64,000 nt of DNA from VRUE01 sp963712595 (GCA_963712595.1 CAVQIM010000001.1:310001-374000), one strand, 5' to 3'; shown: positions 14,970 to 24,491, counted from the first letter of the stretch. Notes: generated by a model not told the origin, from the letters alone. Made by a program: numbers and translations.

Positions 14970-17900
14970 CTAGCGTTTTCCTCGCCGGTGCTTTTTGTGC
15001 TTGGCCTTGCCCTTGCAGTCGCTCTTGACCACTGGGCGGAGCTCGACGCGGCGGCCGTTTTGGGCCGCGAGCTTTACGGTGGCCCGGGTCGCCGCGGGCT
15101 TTAGCTTGCAGAGGTTGGCGCTGTTGATCAGAAGGCCCTTTTTGGCGCCGCGCGCTTTGACCACCAGCTTGCTCACCGGCACGTCGGGGGTGTCTTCGAA
15201 GGTGAAGCGAATGCCGCCGTTGACCGAGTCGACGCGGGCCGAGACGACGGCGTCCACCTGGCCGTGCAGATCGAAGACGACATCGGGCAGTTCGTGGCTC
15301 GAGGAGCGTAGGTAGACCGGGCCTTTTACGGGATCGTCCAGCAGCGGCGTGATCGCCATCGCCTCGCCGTAGATCGAGGCCGCCGGGCACTGCTTGGCGG
15401 CGAACTGCACCCTGGTGCAGACGGTGCCGATGTGGGCTTGGTCGAGGAACTCCGAGCGGGGCAGGGTGACCGCGGCGCTGGCGGTGTTCGCCCCGCCCGG
15501 CGGGAAGGTCACGGTCGAGGTCAGCGCCGGGTGACCGGTGCGCTTGCTCTGCCCCTTCAGCTTGAAGGAGAGCTTTGGCTTGTAGGCAAGATCGGCGCAG
15601 CCACCGACGCCGAAGGGGGCAGAGAGCGAAGCCGTCTTGCCGAATACCGACGTCGTCGTGGCGAGGATCGTCTTTGACTCGCAATTTGTCGGGTTAAGCG
15701 TGAACTGGTCGCGATCGATCAATAGCGAGGCCGCTCTGAGGTCGAGCGGGATGCCGTAGAGGATCGAGGGCAGGGGGTCGGTTACGGCCCTTGCCGTGGC
15801 AGCTTCGGGGTCGATGTAGGCGGCGGCTCTGACCACGACCGTGCCCAGATCGAAGGGGCCCGATACCGCCGGGACGATCGTCACGAAGCTGATCGGGGCG
15901 CCCTTGTAGGGGCCGGCCAGGTAGACCTTGCCGGGAACGTGGACGAGGGTGTCCGATGGCCCTGCGCCGGCGGCGGCGTCGATCGTGCCGATCGCAGAGG
16001 CCGCCGGACAGCTGGGGTTGGCTTGCTCGATCGCCCCTTCGTTGGCGTTGGAGCGCGAGCGCGCTTGGGCGATCTGGGCCTCTGAGCAGTACGGGACTCC
16101 GGCCACCTTGGCCAGCAGGCCTTTGGGCAGCTTCACCTCCAGGCCGCCGATCGGCTGGGAGCCGTCCTCGCGCGAGAGCTTCATCGTGAAGGGGGTGTAG
16201 GCGCCGGCTTGCTGGGAGAGCGTGCCGGCCTTGAAAGTGGGCTGGTTCGGTTCGCTCCCCGCCGCGGTCGGGCACTCCCCCCCGCCCGGGGTCGAGGCGA
16301 TCGCGAAGGAGTCGGCTGGCTGGGCGCCCGGGCCCTGCGGTGCGCTCCAGGGGACGAGCTCTGTGGTGGTGGTGTGAGTGCCACAGGTGGCCGGCGTGCG
16401 CAGGGAGGCACGGGCGCCCTCGAAGGTCCTGATCCGCACGTCTTCCAGCGGCAGCTCGGGGCCTTCGCTCAAGACGTTGGTCAGCTGGCCGGTCTGTGGG
16501 TCCGCCCGCACCTCGGCCGCGAACTTCGCCACCGTCCCTGACTTTTCATCGTCTACGGCGAAATAGATCGCTAGGAGAGAGCCGAACGCGTTTTGAAATG
16601 GCTCTGCGAGATAAACAGACCCCAAGACCGGCCGCGGGATCGCGTGGCCCTGGGAGTCGCGCTGGATTTTGTGGGTCGTCTCATCGATCTGGGCCAAAAG
16701 CGGCGTCGTTGCTTCAAAGCTGCCCACCTTGGCGTTGTCGGGGCATTGGGCCGGGACCTTGCTGAAGTGGATCGGCGCCGCCCCCACCGCCGTCATCAGG
16801 CCGATTTGCTCGTTCGTGCACACGCCCTGGCCCCCGGCTGCGGCGGGATTGACCACTAGACCGGGAGGCAGCGTCACCGCCGCGTCTTTCAGGTTCGCCG
16901 TCGCGGCGCCTTTCAGCTCCACTTCCTGGGGCTGGTGCAGGTTGAAGTCAAGCGCAGCCGGGCTGTCGGCGACGTTGGTCGAGGGCTGGGCTTTGATCGT
17001 CGGCTTGAAGTCGAGTTTCTCGCAACCGCTGACCCCGACCGGCGTCCCGCCGACGTCGGCTGTCTCCACGCTTCGTTCGTGAAAGACGCCCATCTCCTCC
17101 CAGCTGTCCGCCAGCGCCCTGATCTCAAGCGGCCCCGTGCACTGGCTCGGCATGCTTATCGCCGCCGTCACAAGCGGTTCGTCCGCCGGACAGGAGCCGC
17201 CGTCTTTAGAGCATTTCCGGCTGCGGATCTGATCGTGGCTCTCCCCCGTCGGATCGCCCCAGATCTGGCTCTGCCCCCCCAGCACCGGGTTATTCGGGAA
17301 TGCCAGCACGTCCCCCACCGTCCCCGTGATCCCGTAGTCCCCGTCGCTTCGCACCGAGCCGGTCACGTGCACGTAGATTCCCGCCCCGACCGCGTCGAAG
17401 CCCAATGCCGCCGCCGTCCCCGCCGGCGGCACCATGTTGTAGAGGGGGTCGGTGGTGATTTCGGGCCCGCCAAGTTTCGTCATCACGTTCACCACCCCCA
17501 CCTGGGAGTCCCGCGGGCAGCCACGATCGCCCGCTGCCTCGAGCTGGGCCTCGGTGCAGAGCACCGGCGTCGCCGCCGGGTTGATCACGAAGCCGCGCGG
17601 CAGCTCGATCTGCAGCTCGTGCAGGTGGCCACCGGCTGAGGTCAGCCTTTCGCCTTTCGGCACTTCCACCGGCAGGCCGAAGTTGAGGCTGAGCTGGTCG
17701 GGATGGGTGCCCGCCAGGCTCGTCGCCGAGCCGTCGGCGTTGCTGAGCAGCACACCGAGGCCGCTCGGGCCTTCGAGGAAGTCGAACTCGGCCGTTGTCG
17801 GGGTGACCGGGAGCGGGGCGGTCGTGTCGACCACCTCGCCCGCCCCACCGCCGCTAACGCTTGCTTTTGCCTCGAGCGGCGCTTCGGGTCCCGACACGTC

Positions 17901-18296
17901 AACCGCGATCAAGGCCCGTAGCCAGTAACCAGGATGGAGCGGGCCTTTGGTCTCACAGCTGACCGTGGGCGGCGTGACCGTGCAGTTGAGGCCTCCGGAT
18001 TTGGGATCGCCCACCTTTCCTCCCGTGCCCGATTTCTGGGGCACGACTGCCGGGGGCAGCGTTACTTCCAGCTCGACTGGTTCGTTGGCCGGGAGTTTTT
18101 CCTCCGCCACCCCCGCGCCCACGTTGGTTGCCGTCACCAAGATGTTCGCTTCCTCACCCGGGGTCAAGTTGCTGGGCACCGGCACCATCGCCAATCTCCA
18201 GGCAGGTTTGGGTTCGAAGGCCGCCGTCGCCTGCTGGGCAGGCAAGAGCCAGGCGCCCACGAGGAGCAGGGCGAACGCGACCCTACACGCCCACAC
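14970..18296 (-). CDS. Large secreted 1108-aa protein, block A
   Basis: A secreted protein of unknown function. I chose the GTG at 18296 because it aligns with the only good start in block B and gives the same length; longer frames upstream read through an L-gene relic. Signal peptide to about 30 (P-A-Q-Q-A-T-A-A-F). Next comes a beta-rich domain resembling DUF11/CARDB folds (V-T-A-T-N-V-G-A-G), then several modules with a recurrent C-P-x-x-A/S-x-x-G pattern and V-Y-L-A-x-P-[FY] strands, suggesting repeated beta sandwiches. The end is very basic (K-H-K-K-H-R-R-G-K-R). Residues after ~330 match block B almost exactly; the N-terminal part differs. Confidence 0.8.
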   Translation of the reverse strand: MWACRVAFALLLVGAWLLPAQQATAAFEPKPAWRLAMVPVPSNLTPGEEANILVTATNVGAGVAEEKLPANEPVELEVTLPPAVVPQKSGTGGKVGDPKSGGLNCTVTPPTVSCETKGPLHPGYWLRALIAVDVSGPEAPLEAKASVSGGGAGEVVDTTAPLPVTPTTAEFDFLEGPSGLGVLLSNADGSATSLAGTHPDQLSLNFGLPVEVPKGERLTSAGGHLHELQIELPRGFVINPAATPVLCTEAQLEAAGDRGCPRDSQVGVVNVMTKLGGPEITTDPLYNMVPPAGTAAALGFDAVGAGIYVHVTGSVRSDGDYGITGTVGDVLAFPNNPVLGGQSQIWGDPTGESHDQIRSRKCSKDGGSCPADEPLVTAAISMPSQCTGPLEIRALADSWEEMGVFHERSVETADVGGTPVGVSGCEKLDFKPTIKAQPSTNVADSPAALDFNLHQPQEVELKGAATANLKDAAVTLPPGLVVNPAAAGGQGVCTNEQIGLMTAVGAAPIHFSKVPAQCPDNAKVGSFEATTPLLAQIDETTHKIQRDSQGHAIPRPVLGSVYLAEPFQNAFGSLLAIYFAVDDEKSGTVAKFAAEVRADPQTGQLTNVLSEGPELPLEDVRIRTFEGARASLRTPATCGTHTTTTELVPWSAPQGPGAQPADSFAIASTPGGGECPTAAGSEPNQPTFKAGTLSQQAGAYTPFTMKLSREDGSQPIGGLEVKLPKGLLAKVAGVPYCSEAQIAQARSRSNANEGAIEQANPSCPAASAIGTIDAAAGAGPSDTLVHVPGKVYLAGPYKGAPISFVTIVPAVSGPFDLGTVVVRAAAYIDPEAATARAVTDPLPSILYGIPLDLRAASLLIDRDQFTLNPTNCESKTILATTTSVFGKTASLSAPFGVGGCADLAYKPKLSFKLKGQSKRTGHPALTSTVTFPPGGANTASAAVTLPRSEFLDQAHIGTVCTRVQFAAKQCPAASIYGEAMAITPLLDDPVKGPVYLRSSSHELPDVVFDLHGQVDAVVSARVDSVNGGIRFTFEDTPDVPVSKLVVKARGAKKGLLINSANLCKLKPAATRATVKLAAQNGRRVELRPVVKSDCKGKAKHKKHRRGKR

Positions 18297-18333
18297 AGAA
18301 GACACCCCCCCCCTTCTTCCTAGGTTTTCGGAT

Positions 18334-18399
18334 GATCGGCAAGCTGGAGGAGCCCACGTAGCAGGATTTACCCAGGAAGGGGTTTTCCAGGTGGACCTT
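18334..18399 (-). pseudogene. L-family gene relic, block A
   Basis: Between the two large genes, one minus-strand frame reads K-V-H-L-E-N-P-F-L-G-K-S-C-Y-V-G-S, the central block of L proteins, with nothing of the rest. It is not in frame with either neighbour's signal peptide. Block B has a longer version at the same place. Confidence 0.75.
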
Positions 18400-18433
18400 T
18401 TGATCAGCTGGCGAGATGTGGACACAGTGCGCA

Positions 18434-21400
18434 TCATCGCCCTGCCCTCCCGCTCTTCCCGGCGCCTTTACGCCGTTTACCATGGTGTTTCTTCTGGTGT
18501 TTCTTGGCAACGCAGCGCGTCTTGCCCTTGGCTTTGACCAGCCGCTTTGGCTTACGGCAAGGCGCTTTGCCCTTGACGTTGCCACCGCCCGGGACTTCGG
18601 TCACTGACGGAGGTGAGGGTGGCGGCGGTGGTGGGGAATCGTGGCAGTCCTCGGTGCTGAGGCAGACGTCGGGCTGTTCGTTTTGCCCAGGCAAGCCCCC
18701 GCCCGCCTTCACGTCATACACATCCATCACCCCGTCGATGTCTTGGCGCACCAATGGGGAGCGCGTAACGATGAAGACGTCATCGCCGCTGGCCGAAGCG
18801 TCAAGGAAGAAGGAGGGATAGGGGCCCTTGCCGGTCGAAAGCAAGTGCAGGCAGCCGCCATTTTGGGCTTCTGACTTGCAGGAGCCCGTCCCCTTCGCCT
18901 CCCACTCATAGATGTCCTGGCAGGCGGGGAAGCTCTGTGCGTCAGAACCCACAATCGGGCAAGGTTCGCCTTCGGCGTTAGTGAACTCGTAGTTGGTGTC
19001 CTCCGCCACCAGCGCGTCGGTCGATTCGAAGAAGACCCGGTTGCCGTCAGCCGAGAGGCTGCGCGAGAGGGTCGAGGCAGGGCTTTCGGGCTTCATCAAG
19101 GGGGTGATGATCGGCACCGTCGAGATACCCACGGGCGCTTCCCCGCTCGGGCGGCAGCTGATGCAAGCGAGGCCCTCCCCCGCCCGGTATCGATAGAGCT
19201 CCGAGGCCCCTTTGGCGTTGTCGTTAGAGGTCAGCTGGTGCGAAGAGGTGAACAGCAGGGTCTCCCCGTCAGCACTGAGGCGCGCTGTCTTTTGGAAGGC
19301 CTCTGTGCTAGCTATAACCCCCGCCGGCGTCCCCGTCCAGTTCGCCTCGTCCTCGATCCGCGCGATGAAGCTGATCGTGCCGTTGTGCCAGAGGTAGAGG
19401 TTGCAGATGCCGCCTCCCGTGCCGAGGACTTTCCTGCAATTGCCCGGCGCCGCACTTTCGCCCTCCTCGTTCGGTGAGCCCTGTAGTCCTCCCGGCACGC
19501 CATTGGCGACAAAGTAAACGCGCGAGCCATCCGCAGAGACCGCCAACACACCCCTCGCTTCGATCCCGTTGGTATCGCTCGTATCAACGGCGAGGTCGGT
19601 GAGTTTGCCCGTCACGGCGTCGTAGCGGTAGAGGTCGTTCCCAGGGTTGGCCACCGCTTCCTGGTTTGCCGCCCAGTAGATGTGGGTGCCATCTACGGCC
19701 ACCCCGCGCGGGTGGTCGGCGGGCTTGATCCATTCCCGTTCTCTGCTTCCTTCTTCCAGTTCGAAATCGACCCGTCCGATCGCATCTGCGCCCTCTCGCG
19801 CCCAATAGACGTGCCCTGAGTCCAATGCTATTCCGCGCAGACCAGGTTTGCCTATGTGTTGGCTGTCGAAGAGGAGCTTTTCGGTTGATTCGTCGCCATC
19901 CAAGTCGAACCGAAGGATGTAGCTTTGCTCCTGATTGCTGTCGACCGTCATGTAGATGTGGGTGGCGTTGATCGTTATTCCTTGCGGGGTGTGTTCAAAG
20001 CCACCATTTCCCACTTTGATGAATTCGCCGCTGACCCCTTCGGGATCGCTTACGCCCGATTTCGCCCGCCCAATCGTCCGTGTGGCGTCGTCTTTGCCCG
20101 CGTTTGCCCAGTAGATGAATTCGCTGTTGACCGCGATCCCCTGGGGATTGGTCGCCTGCAGTTTTTCTTCTCCGCCTGCTTCTTTGCCCTCGATGTATTC
20201 GGCGTCGATTCCTTCGACCCCGCCTAGGCCACCTAGTTTGGCCCTGCCGATAGAGCCGTGACCAGGCTGGTCATCGGGCGCGTTGGTCCAGTAGACGTAT
20301 TCGCCCGCAGGGTCGACTGCCACGTATTGCGGCCTGGCGGGAACTTTGCTGAAAACGCCAGGTTCGACTTCTATTTCGACTTCAGGGACGGCGATAAACG
20401 TCGGTTCTTCGTCTTCGGGCTCGCTCGTCCCCAGTTTCGCCCGCCCGATCAAGTTGGTGCTCGGGTCCGCCCAGTAGATGTGCGAACCCGAGATCGCGAT
20501 GCCTTTCGCCTTGGCGGGGAGGAATTCGAATTCCTCGCCTTTGCCGTCAGCGATGTTGCCGCGGGCGATCGCCGCGACTTTGGTCGGTTCGGGACCGGTG
20601 GTGGCGTCGTTGGTGAGCTTCTCCGAGGAGGTGAAGAAGGCCTGAGAGCCGTCCGGGGTCGCGGCCATGAAAGCAGCCGGCTGGACGCCCGCGGCGTCAG
20701 TGCCTTCTTTTCCGTTGCCTTCATCCTTTTCAGAAGCCGAGACGTGGTCGGTCTGCGGGCTCGGGCCAAGCGGGTCCTCGCGCATATAGATCTGCCCCCC
20801 GCCGGCTGTGAAGTAGGCCCTGCTGCCGTCTTCGGAGACCGCGTGCTCCTCCTGGGTGTAGTAGCTGCTGAGCGCGCCGCCGAAGGTGAGAGGAACTCCG
20901 CTGTCGCCATTGACCCAGTCATAGGGCCCGGCAAAGGAGCCGCCCGCGGGGGCGCAGGGAGACAAGGCGGGGGCACATTCTGGGTCGGGCAGCGCACCGA
21001 CCAAGGCGATCTCTTCGCTCGTGCGATCCCAGACGTAGAGGTTGTTCCTGGCGGGGGCATCGCCTTCTGTGAGGTCGATGCCGAAGGCCTCGAAGAAGAC
21101 CAAAGAGCCGTCGGCGCTGGCACCGACGAAGTTCGGCTGGGGGCCGGCGACATAGGGGTAGATCTGGGTCAGCGAGCCGCCGGCGGTGGGGGTGTCGAGG
21201 AAGGTCGAGGTGTCTTTGGGCTTTTCGAACCGTTCGGCCCAGCTGAAGACGTGGGCAAAGTCGGGCGTCCAGCCCACCGCGCGGGCGAGGCTGCCCACCT
21301 CCGCCGGTGGCAGCATGCCCTGCGTCGTCCAACCCTGTGCGTTTCGCCTCGCCAGGTAAAGGGGCGGTTCCTGCGCGCCTTCGCCGCCGGGGATCGCCGA

Positions 21401-21991
21401 GGAGGTGGCGAAGGTGATCGCATCGCCGGCGGGCGAGGCCTTCGTCGTCGGGTAGGTGCCAAGGGTGTCGAGGCCGTGTTTTTCCACTGGGCTTGCCTGC
21501 TCATAAGCGCGGCAGTCGGGCAGTGCGGCGGAGGGTTTGTCATTGGGTGCCAGGTTGCCGCTGCGGAATTCTTCATTGGGGCAGGGATCGAAAGGCGAGG
21601 ACGGCGTGGTCGTGGTGAAGACCCGGTCGGGGCCGTTGACCAAGGTGCCGGCGCTGGCCGCCACGCGGAAGTGGTAGGTGGTGCCGGGGGAAAGGCCGCT
21701 GATCGGAGCTTCCACTTCCACCGGATTGGCGCTGTTGGGGAAGCTGAGCTCTTCGGTGGCGGTGCCGTGGGGGCCTTCGGCCACGGCGTATTTGGTGGCG
21801 TCGTATTCGAAGTGGTAGGTACCCGCCTGGCCGTTCGGTTTGAGCGTGGCTTTCAAGGTCGCTGAGGTCCCGCTCACGTCGGTGACCGTGGTGCTGAGGA
21901 TCGTCGGCGGCGCCGCGAGGGCGCTAGCAGGGCTTATGGCCGCCAAGCAGAGGGCCAGGGAGAGAACGAAGTAGGGCCTATGTCGTCTCAT
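18434..21991 (-). CDS. Large secreted FN3/beta-propeller protein (1185 aa), block A
   Basis: Start at the ATG giving M-R-R-H-R-P and a clean signal peptide (to about 30, P-A-S-A-L-A-A). Residues about 30-125 resemble a fibronectin type III domain (S-G-L-S-P-G-T-T-Y-H-F-R-V). The rest holds many propeller-like blades: repeated H-I-Y-W-A-x-x / Y-V-Y-W-T-N motifs each followed by I-G-R-A-K-L or similar, and T-P-D-F-A/T-P-D-G-S-Q blades related to TolB/WD40-like repeats. The C-terminal 60 residues are Pro- then Lys/His/Arg-rich (K-K-H-Q-K-K-H-H-G-K-R-R-K). Ligand unknown. Two internal zones and the C-terminal ~290 residues differ from block B while the rest is the same. Confidence 0.8.
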   Translation of the reverse strand: MRRHRPYFVLSLALCLAAISPASALAAPPTILSTTVTDVSGTSATLKATLKPNGQAGTYHFEYDATKYAVAEGPHGTATEELSFPNSANPVEVEAPISGLSPGTTYHFRVAASAGTLVNGPDRVFTTTTPSSPFDPCPNEEFRSGNLAPNDKPSAALPDCRAYEQASPVEKHGLDTLGTYPTTKASPAGDAITFATSSAIPGGEGAQEPPLYLARRNAQGWTTQGMLPPAEVGSLARAVGWTPDFAHVFSWAERFEKPKDTSTFLDTPTAGGSLTQIYPYVAGPQPNFVGASADGSLVFFEAFGIDLTEGDAPARNNLYVWDRTSEEIALVGALPDPECAPALSPCAPAGGSFAGPYDWVNGDSGVPLTFGGALSSYYTQEEHAVSEDGSRAYFTAGGGQIYMREDPLGPSPQTDHVSASEKDEGNGKEGTDAAGVQPAAFMAATPDGSQAFFTSSEKLTNDATTGPEPTKVAAIARGNIADGKGEEFEFLPAKAKGIAISGSHIYWADPSTNLIGRAKLGTSEPEDEEPTFIAVPEVEIEVEPGVFSKVPARPQYVAVDPAGEYVYWTNAPDDQPGHGSIGRAKLGGLGGVEGIDAEYIEGKEAGGEEKLQATNPQGIAVNSEFIYWANAGKDDATRTIGRAKSGVSDPEGVSGEFIKVGNGGFEHTPQGITINATHIYMTVDSNQEQSYILRFDLDGDESTEKLLFDSQHIGKPGLRGIALDSGHVYWAREGADAIGRVDFELEEGSREREWIKPADHPRGVAVDGTHIYWAANQEAVANPGNDLYRYDAVTGKLTDLAVDTSDTNGIEARGVLAVSADGSRVYFVANGVPGGLQGSPNEEGESAAPGNCRKVLGTGGGICNLYLWHNGTISFIARIEDEANWTGTPAGVIASTEAFQKTARLSADGETLLFTSSHQLTSNDNAKGASELYRYRAGEGLACISCRPSGEAPVGISTVPIITPLMKPESPASTLSRSLSADGNRVFFESTDALVAEDTNYEFTNAEGEPCPIVGSDAQSFPACQDIYEWEAKGTGSCKSEAQNGGCLHLLSTGKGPYPSFFLDASASGDDVFIVTRSPLVRQDIDGVMDVYDVKAGGGLPGQNEQPDVCLSTEDCHDSPPPPPPSPPSVTEVPGGGNVKGKAPCRKPKRLVKAKGKTRCVAKKHQKKHHGKRRKGAGKSGRAGR

Positions 21992-22098
21992 TTTGCTTGC
22001 TCTCGATCTCTGCTTGAAGTGAACTCGGATCAGTTGGTTTTGGGAAACCCGGACGGCGGGCGGCGCCGTCCGGGTTGATGGTCGTCTTGTCCTCGTGC

Positions 22099-22980
22099 TT
22101 ATTCTTCGGGGCAGAGGTCGGGGTCGGCTGGCGGCAGGGTGAAGCTGCAACCCTTGACCGCCCAAACACCTGACCCGCTCGCGTTGTCGGCGGTCGAGAT
22201 GAACTTGAGGTATCCACCGAGCGGATTGAGCCCCTGGGTTCCCCCGGGCTGGCCGGCACCTGGTCGGAAGGCGCCGCCGAAGGTGGCACTGCTGAGCCCG
22301 GCTCCCGCCGCGTATATGCAGAGCTCAGCTGCATTCACCACCACCGGTTCGCTCGCGTTTCCGGTGCAGTGCGCGGAGAAGTTAGGTTCTCCGGTGAACC
22401 AGACGCGCTGGCTTTCTTCGGTAAATACCGCTTCGTTCAGGCGGACCGTGAGCGAGACCGGCAATCGAACTTCGCCGTCTGCCAAGTCAAGGTTGTTGAA
22501 TGCCCAAACGCCGGTCTCGACTTCGCCGGGTTCGAGCTTGATCGAGAAGTCGAAGGTGCCGTCTTCTCCGTCTTCACCTTTTTTGCCGTTGCAGACCGGG
22601 ACTTTGGGGCTTCCGTCTTCCTCTTCGACCAGCGCACCGCCGGTTTCTTCGCATTCCGGCTGTCCGCCGATGGCGAGTGGTTTGACTTTGACCGATTTTC
22701 CAGGCGCGCCGTCATTGCCTTTGGGCCCCGGAATGCCCTGGTCGCCCTTTAGGCCCGGATCTCCCTTGGCTCCGGGAGCGCCGGCTAGGCCTTGGGGCCC
22801 GGCTGGGCCCTGGGGTCCTTCCTTGCCCGGCTTGCCCTGCTTGCCGCGCGGGCCCGGAATCAGCTTTGCCTTGCTCGCGTTCGAGGCGGCGTAGGCGCCT
22901 CCCATCATCGCGAAGACGAGCGCGACGATCGAGAGGATGAGCGCTGTCGTGCTGAACTGCTCTCGTATGCGTGAGTACAT
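22099..22980 (-). CDS. Collagen-like secreted/membrane protein, block A
   Basis: 293 residues. A single hydrophobic segment at about 10-32 serves as signal or anchor. Residues about 43-97 are an uninterrupted Gly-X-Y collagen-like run of roughly 18 triplets with many G-P-x and G-x-K-G-D-type units, fit for a triple helix. The C-terminal ~190 residues form a beta-rich globular domain with five or six Cys (E-C-E-E-T, V-C-N-G-K-K, A-H-C-T-G, E-L-C-I-Y, K-G-C-S-F, D-L-C-P-E-E) that could act as a trimerisation or binding head. First gene of the six-gene unit. Block-B copy is identical. Confidence 0.88.
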   Translation of the reverse strand: MYSRIREQFSTTALILSIVALVFAMMGGAYAASNASKAKLIPGPRGKQGKPGKEGPQGPAGPQGLAGAPGAKGDPGLKGDQGIPGPKGNDGAPGKSVKVKPLAIGGQPECEETGGALVEEEDGSPKVPVCNGKKGEDGEDGTFDFSIKLEPGEVETGVWAFNNLDLADGEVRLPVSLTVRLNEAVFTEESQRVWFTGEPNFSAHCTGNASEPVVVNAAELCIYAAGAGLSSATFGGAFRPGAGQPGGTQGLNPLGGYLKFISTADNASGSGVWAVKGCSFTLPPADPDLCPEE

Positions 22981-23208
22981 CAGTCCATCTCCCCTTCCCT
23001 AGCGGCTGCCGGGATGCCCCGACCGGCCTGCGTTGACTTGCACTGCTCGATCGAGCTAAGGCTTTGTCCTTCTCCCCGGCTCCTCGCTGCGGCGCCGCTT
23101 CCCTGCGCTGCCGCTCCCCGTTGGTCCCTGCGCATTACTCGCTTCCCCTTTGGCTTGAGTTCACCCTTGATGACCCTTCTGCCCCTTCTTCCCGTTCCCT
23201 GGCTCAAG

Positions 23209-23237
23209 GCCCGGGATCGCTTGATGCGATCCCGGGC
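23209..23237. terminator. Hairpin after P2, probable terminator
   Basis: Perfect 12-bp arms (GCCCGGGATCGC and complement) with a TTGAT loop, 69 nt after the P2 stop on the minus strand. It separates P2 from the collagen-like gene. The 328-bp gap 22981-23306 otherwise shows no gene; its left part is duplicated in block B and presumably holds the promoter of the six-gene unit, which I could not define. Confidence 0.7.
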
Positions 23238-23306
23238 GCTTGGTCTGTTGCTTACTGCTTGGTGCTGCTTACTTCTTTTGGCTGCTTGTGCTTCTAGTGC
23301 TTGGTG

Positions 23307-24038
23307 TTAGCAGAGCCCCCATTTGCGATTGGCGTGTTCGCCGGTGAGGAACACCCACACGCTGCCGACGATGCTTGCGTTGCTTTCGCCGTACTTCAAC
23401 TGATTTCCTAACTTGAATGGTTCGGCTGCTTCCTGGAATAAATGTTTGACTAGATGTGTTCCGAAGCCATCATGTGCTAACAGAGCCAGATTGCCTTTGA
23501 CGTCAGCACTTGCTCCGGCTGGGCAGTTTTTGAAGAAAAGTTTCGAGAACAGCCCGCCGGCTACCTTAGGATCGGCTATGACTATTACTTTTTCTCCACC
23601 CGCTCCTGTGTGTTTTAAGATTAAGAGTAAGGCTTCAGCAAGAACCTTGCCTTTGTTTGTGCCAGCGGTGCGGTCCGCTGCCGTCGGGTAGACTTCACAT
23701 TCTGAGAGAATACTTAACGGAGTGTGCTGATACACTAAGCATTCTTCGAATAAGAGCTTGCCGTCAAGATCGTGTCCTGATGTTAAGTATAAACCTTCCT
23801 GAACGGTGAATTTATGACAATCGATCTCTAAGTTAATCGGCGCAACTAAGAGCACACCTAATAAATCGATTTCGCCGCCGAAAGTGGCGTGTAACTCCGA
23901 TAACACTGTTTCCGCAGCGTTTAAGATTAAGACCTTACCCGTAGTGGCTGACGCCCCCGCAGCAGTGATCGCCATAAAGGCGAGCGCCGCGAAGAAAGTC
24001 AGGCTAAGGGCCTTGAGTCCATGCTTTCTGAGACTCAT
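23307..24038 (-). CDS. Secreted protein, P family, copy P2
   Basis: 243 residues, about nine-tenths identical to P1 by eye, with the same signal peptide, N-L-E-I-D-C-H-K-F, S-E-C-E-V-Y-P-T-A-A-D-R-T-A-G-T-N-K-G and terminal W-G-L-C. The AGAGGAATTC leader just before the ATG is shared with P1. It has its own promoter and hairpin and lies just outside the right edge of block A. AT-rich codons including many TTA. Exported; function unknown. Confidence 0.85.
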   Translation of the reverse strand: MSLRKHGLKALSLTFFAALAFMAITAAGASATTGKVLILNAAETVLSELHATFGGEIDLLGVLLVAPINLEIDCHKFTVQEGLYLTSGHDLDGKLLFEECLVYQHTPLSILSECEVYPTAADRTAGTNKGKVLAEALLLILKHTGAGGEKVIVIADPKVAGGLFSKLFFKNCPAGASADVKGNLALLAHDGFGTHLVKHLFQEAAEPFKLGNQLKYGESNASIVGSVWVFLTGEHANRKWGLC

Positions 24039-24103
24039 GCTTTGAATTCCTCTCCTTGGTAGTTACGGTTTACGCGGAGCACAAGGAGCTCCGCGCTGTA
24101 GCG

Positions 24104-24132
24104 AGCATCGCGACCGGCCGGTCAGCGGTCAA
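24104..24132 (-). promoter_or_regulatory. Shared-type promoter upstream of P2
   Basis: Minus strand TTGACC (24132-24127), 17 bp, GATGCT (24109-24104). The box upstream (about 24133-24155) reads AACATTGAGCCGAAAAA, matching L1, L2 and P4. Confidence 0.6.
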
Positions 24133-24205
24133 GTTTTTCGGCTCAATGTTTTCCAACCGATGAGAAGGCACCCACGGGACGGCTCATCAGAGCCGCCCCG
24201 TGGCA

Positions 24206-24456
24206 CTTTTCGAGCCCTTGCTTCGCCTTCGCGAAGCATTCGGCGCACGCTGAAGCGACCTTGCTTCGGAAGCGAGATCGGTTATCGGCAGGGAGACGAC
24301 GATGCTTATGGGGGCGCCCCGACCGAGCGCACCACCTTCCCGGCGATGTGCACAAGGCGCTGGCGCAGCCCCTTGGTTCGGCGAGGGCCATCTCGCTCTC
24401 GAGGCAGAGAGGACGGGTCCAGGCGAGCAGCTCCTGGGCGATCAGGGTGACTTCGC
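24206..24456 (-). pseudogene. Decayed transposase C-terminus (IS1380-like)
   Basis: In the 527-bp gap between P2 and P3, minus-strand frames read E-V-T-L-I-A-Q-E-L-L-A-W-T-R-P-L, then after a shift G-L-R-Q-R-L-V-H-I-A-G-K-V-V-R-S, then after another shift H-K-H-R-R-L-P-A-D. In order these match the C-terminal part of IS1380-family transposases (L-A-W-T / L-R-x-R-L-x-x-V-A-G / R-L-P-x-x-W-P-W-A). It is broken by frameshifts and a stop and lacks the N-terminus. A hairpin at 24172-24203 (one mismatch) may be an end of the element or a terminator. Assigned from memory of the family pattern. Confidence 0.55.
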
Positions 24457-24491
24457 CATGAAGACCTCAACCAGGTTCTGAGCTGAGTCCG

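Larger units (their letters stand above)
12547..23260. repeat. 10.7-kb direct repeat, block A
   Basis: This segment recurs as block B (25395-36125). It spans a six-gene minus-strand unit from the collagen-like gene to the PEBP-like lipoprotein gene and the terminator of the flanking P gene. Offset between copies is 12,848 bp at the left end and 12,865 at the right, so small indels have accumulated. About 12547-17290 is identical by eye except a short change near 16230; clear differences cluster at 17290-17540, 17895-19320, 19735-20060 and 21205-21320; the remainder is again essentially identical. The left edge falls inside the last codon of the lipoprotein gene. Confidence 0.93.

Noticed and set aside
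14893..15684. N-terminal extension of 264 codons on the L3 gene (and the same at 27741-28532).
   Set aside because: The extension is inside the 1108-aa gene in another frame, while the inner ATG has a good ribosome site and a clear signal peptide.
20258..21865. Long plus-strand frame (535 codons) opposite the FN3/propeller gene, repeated in block B.
   Set aside because: Its persistence in both copies only reflects the duplication; the opposite strand has the signal peptide, domain repeats and a ribosome site.
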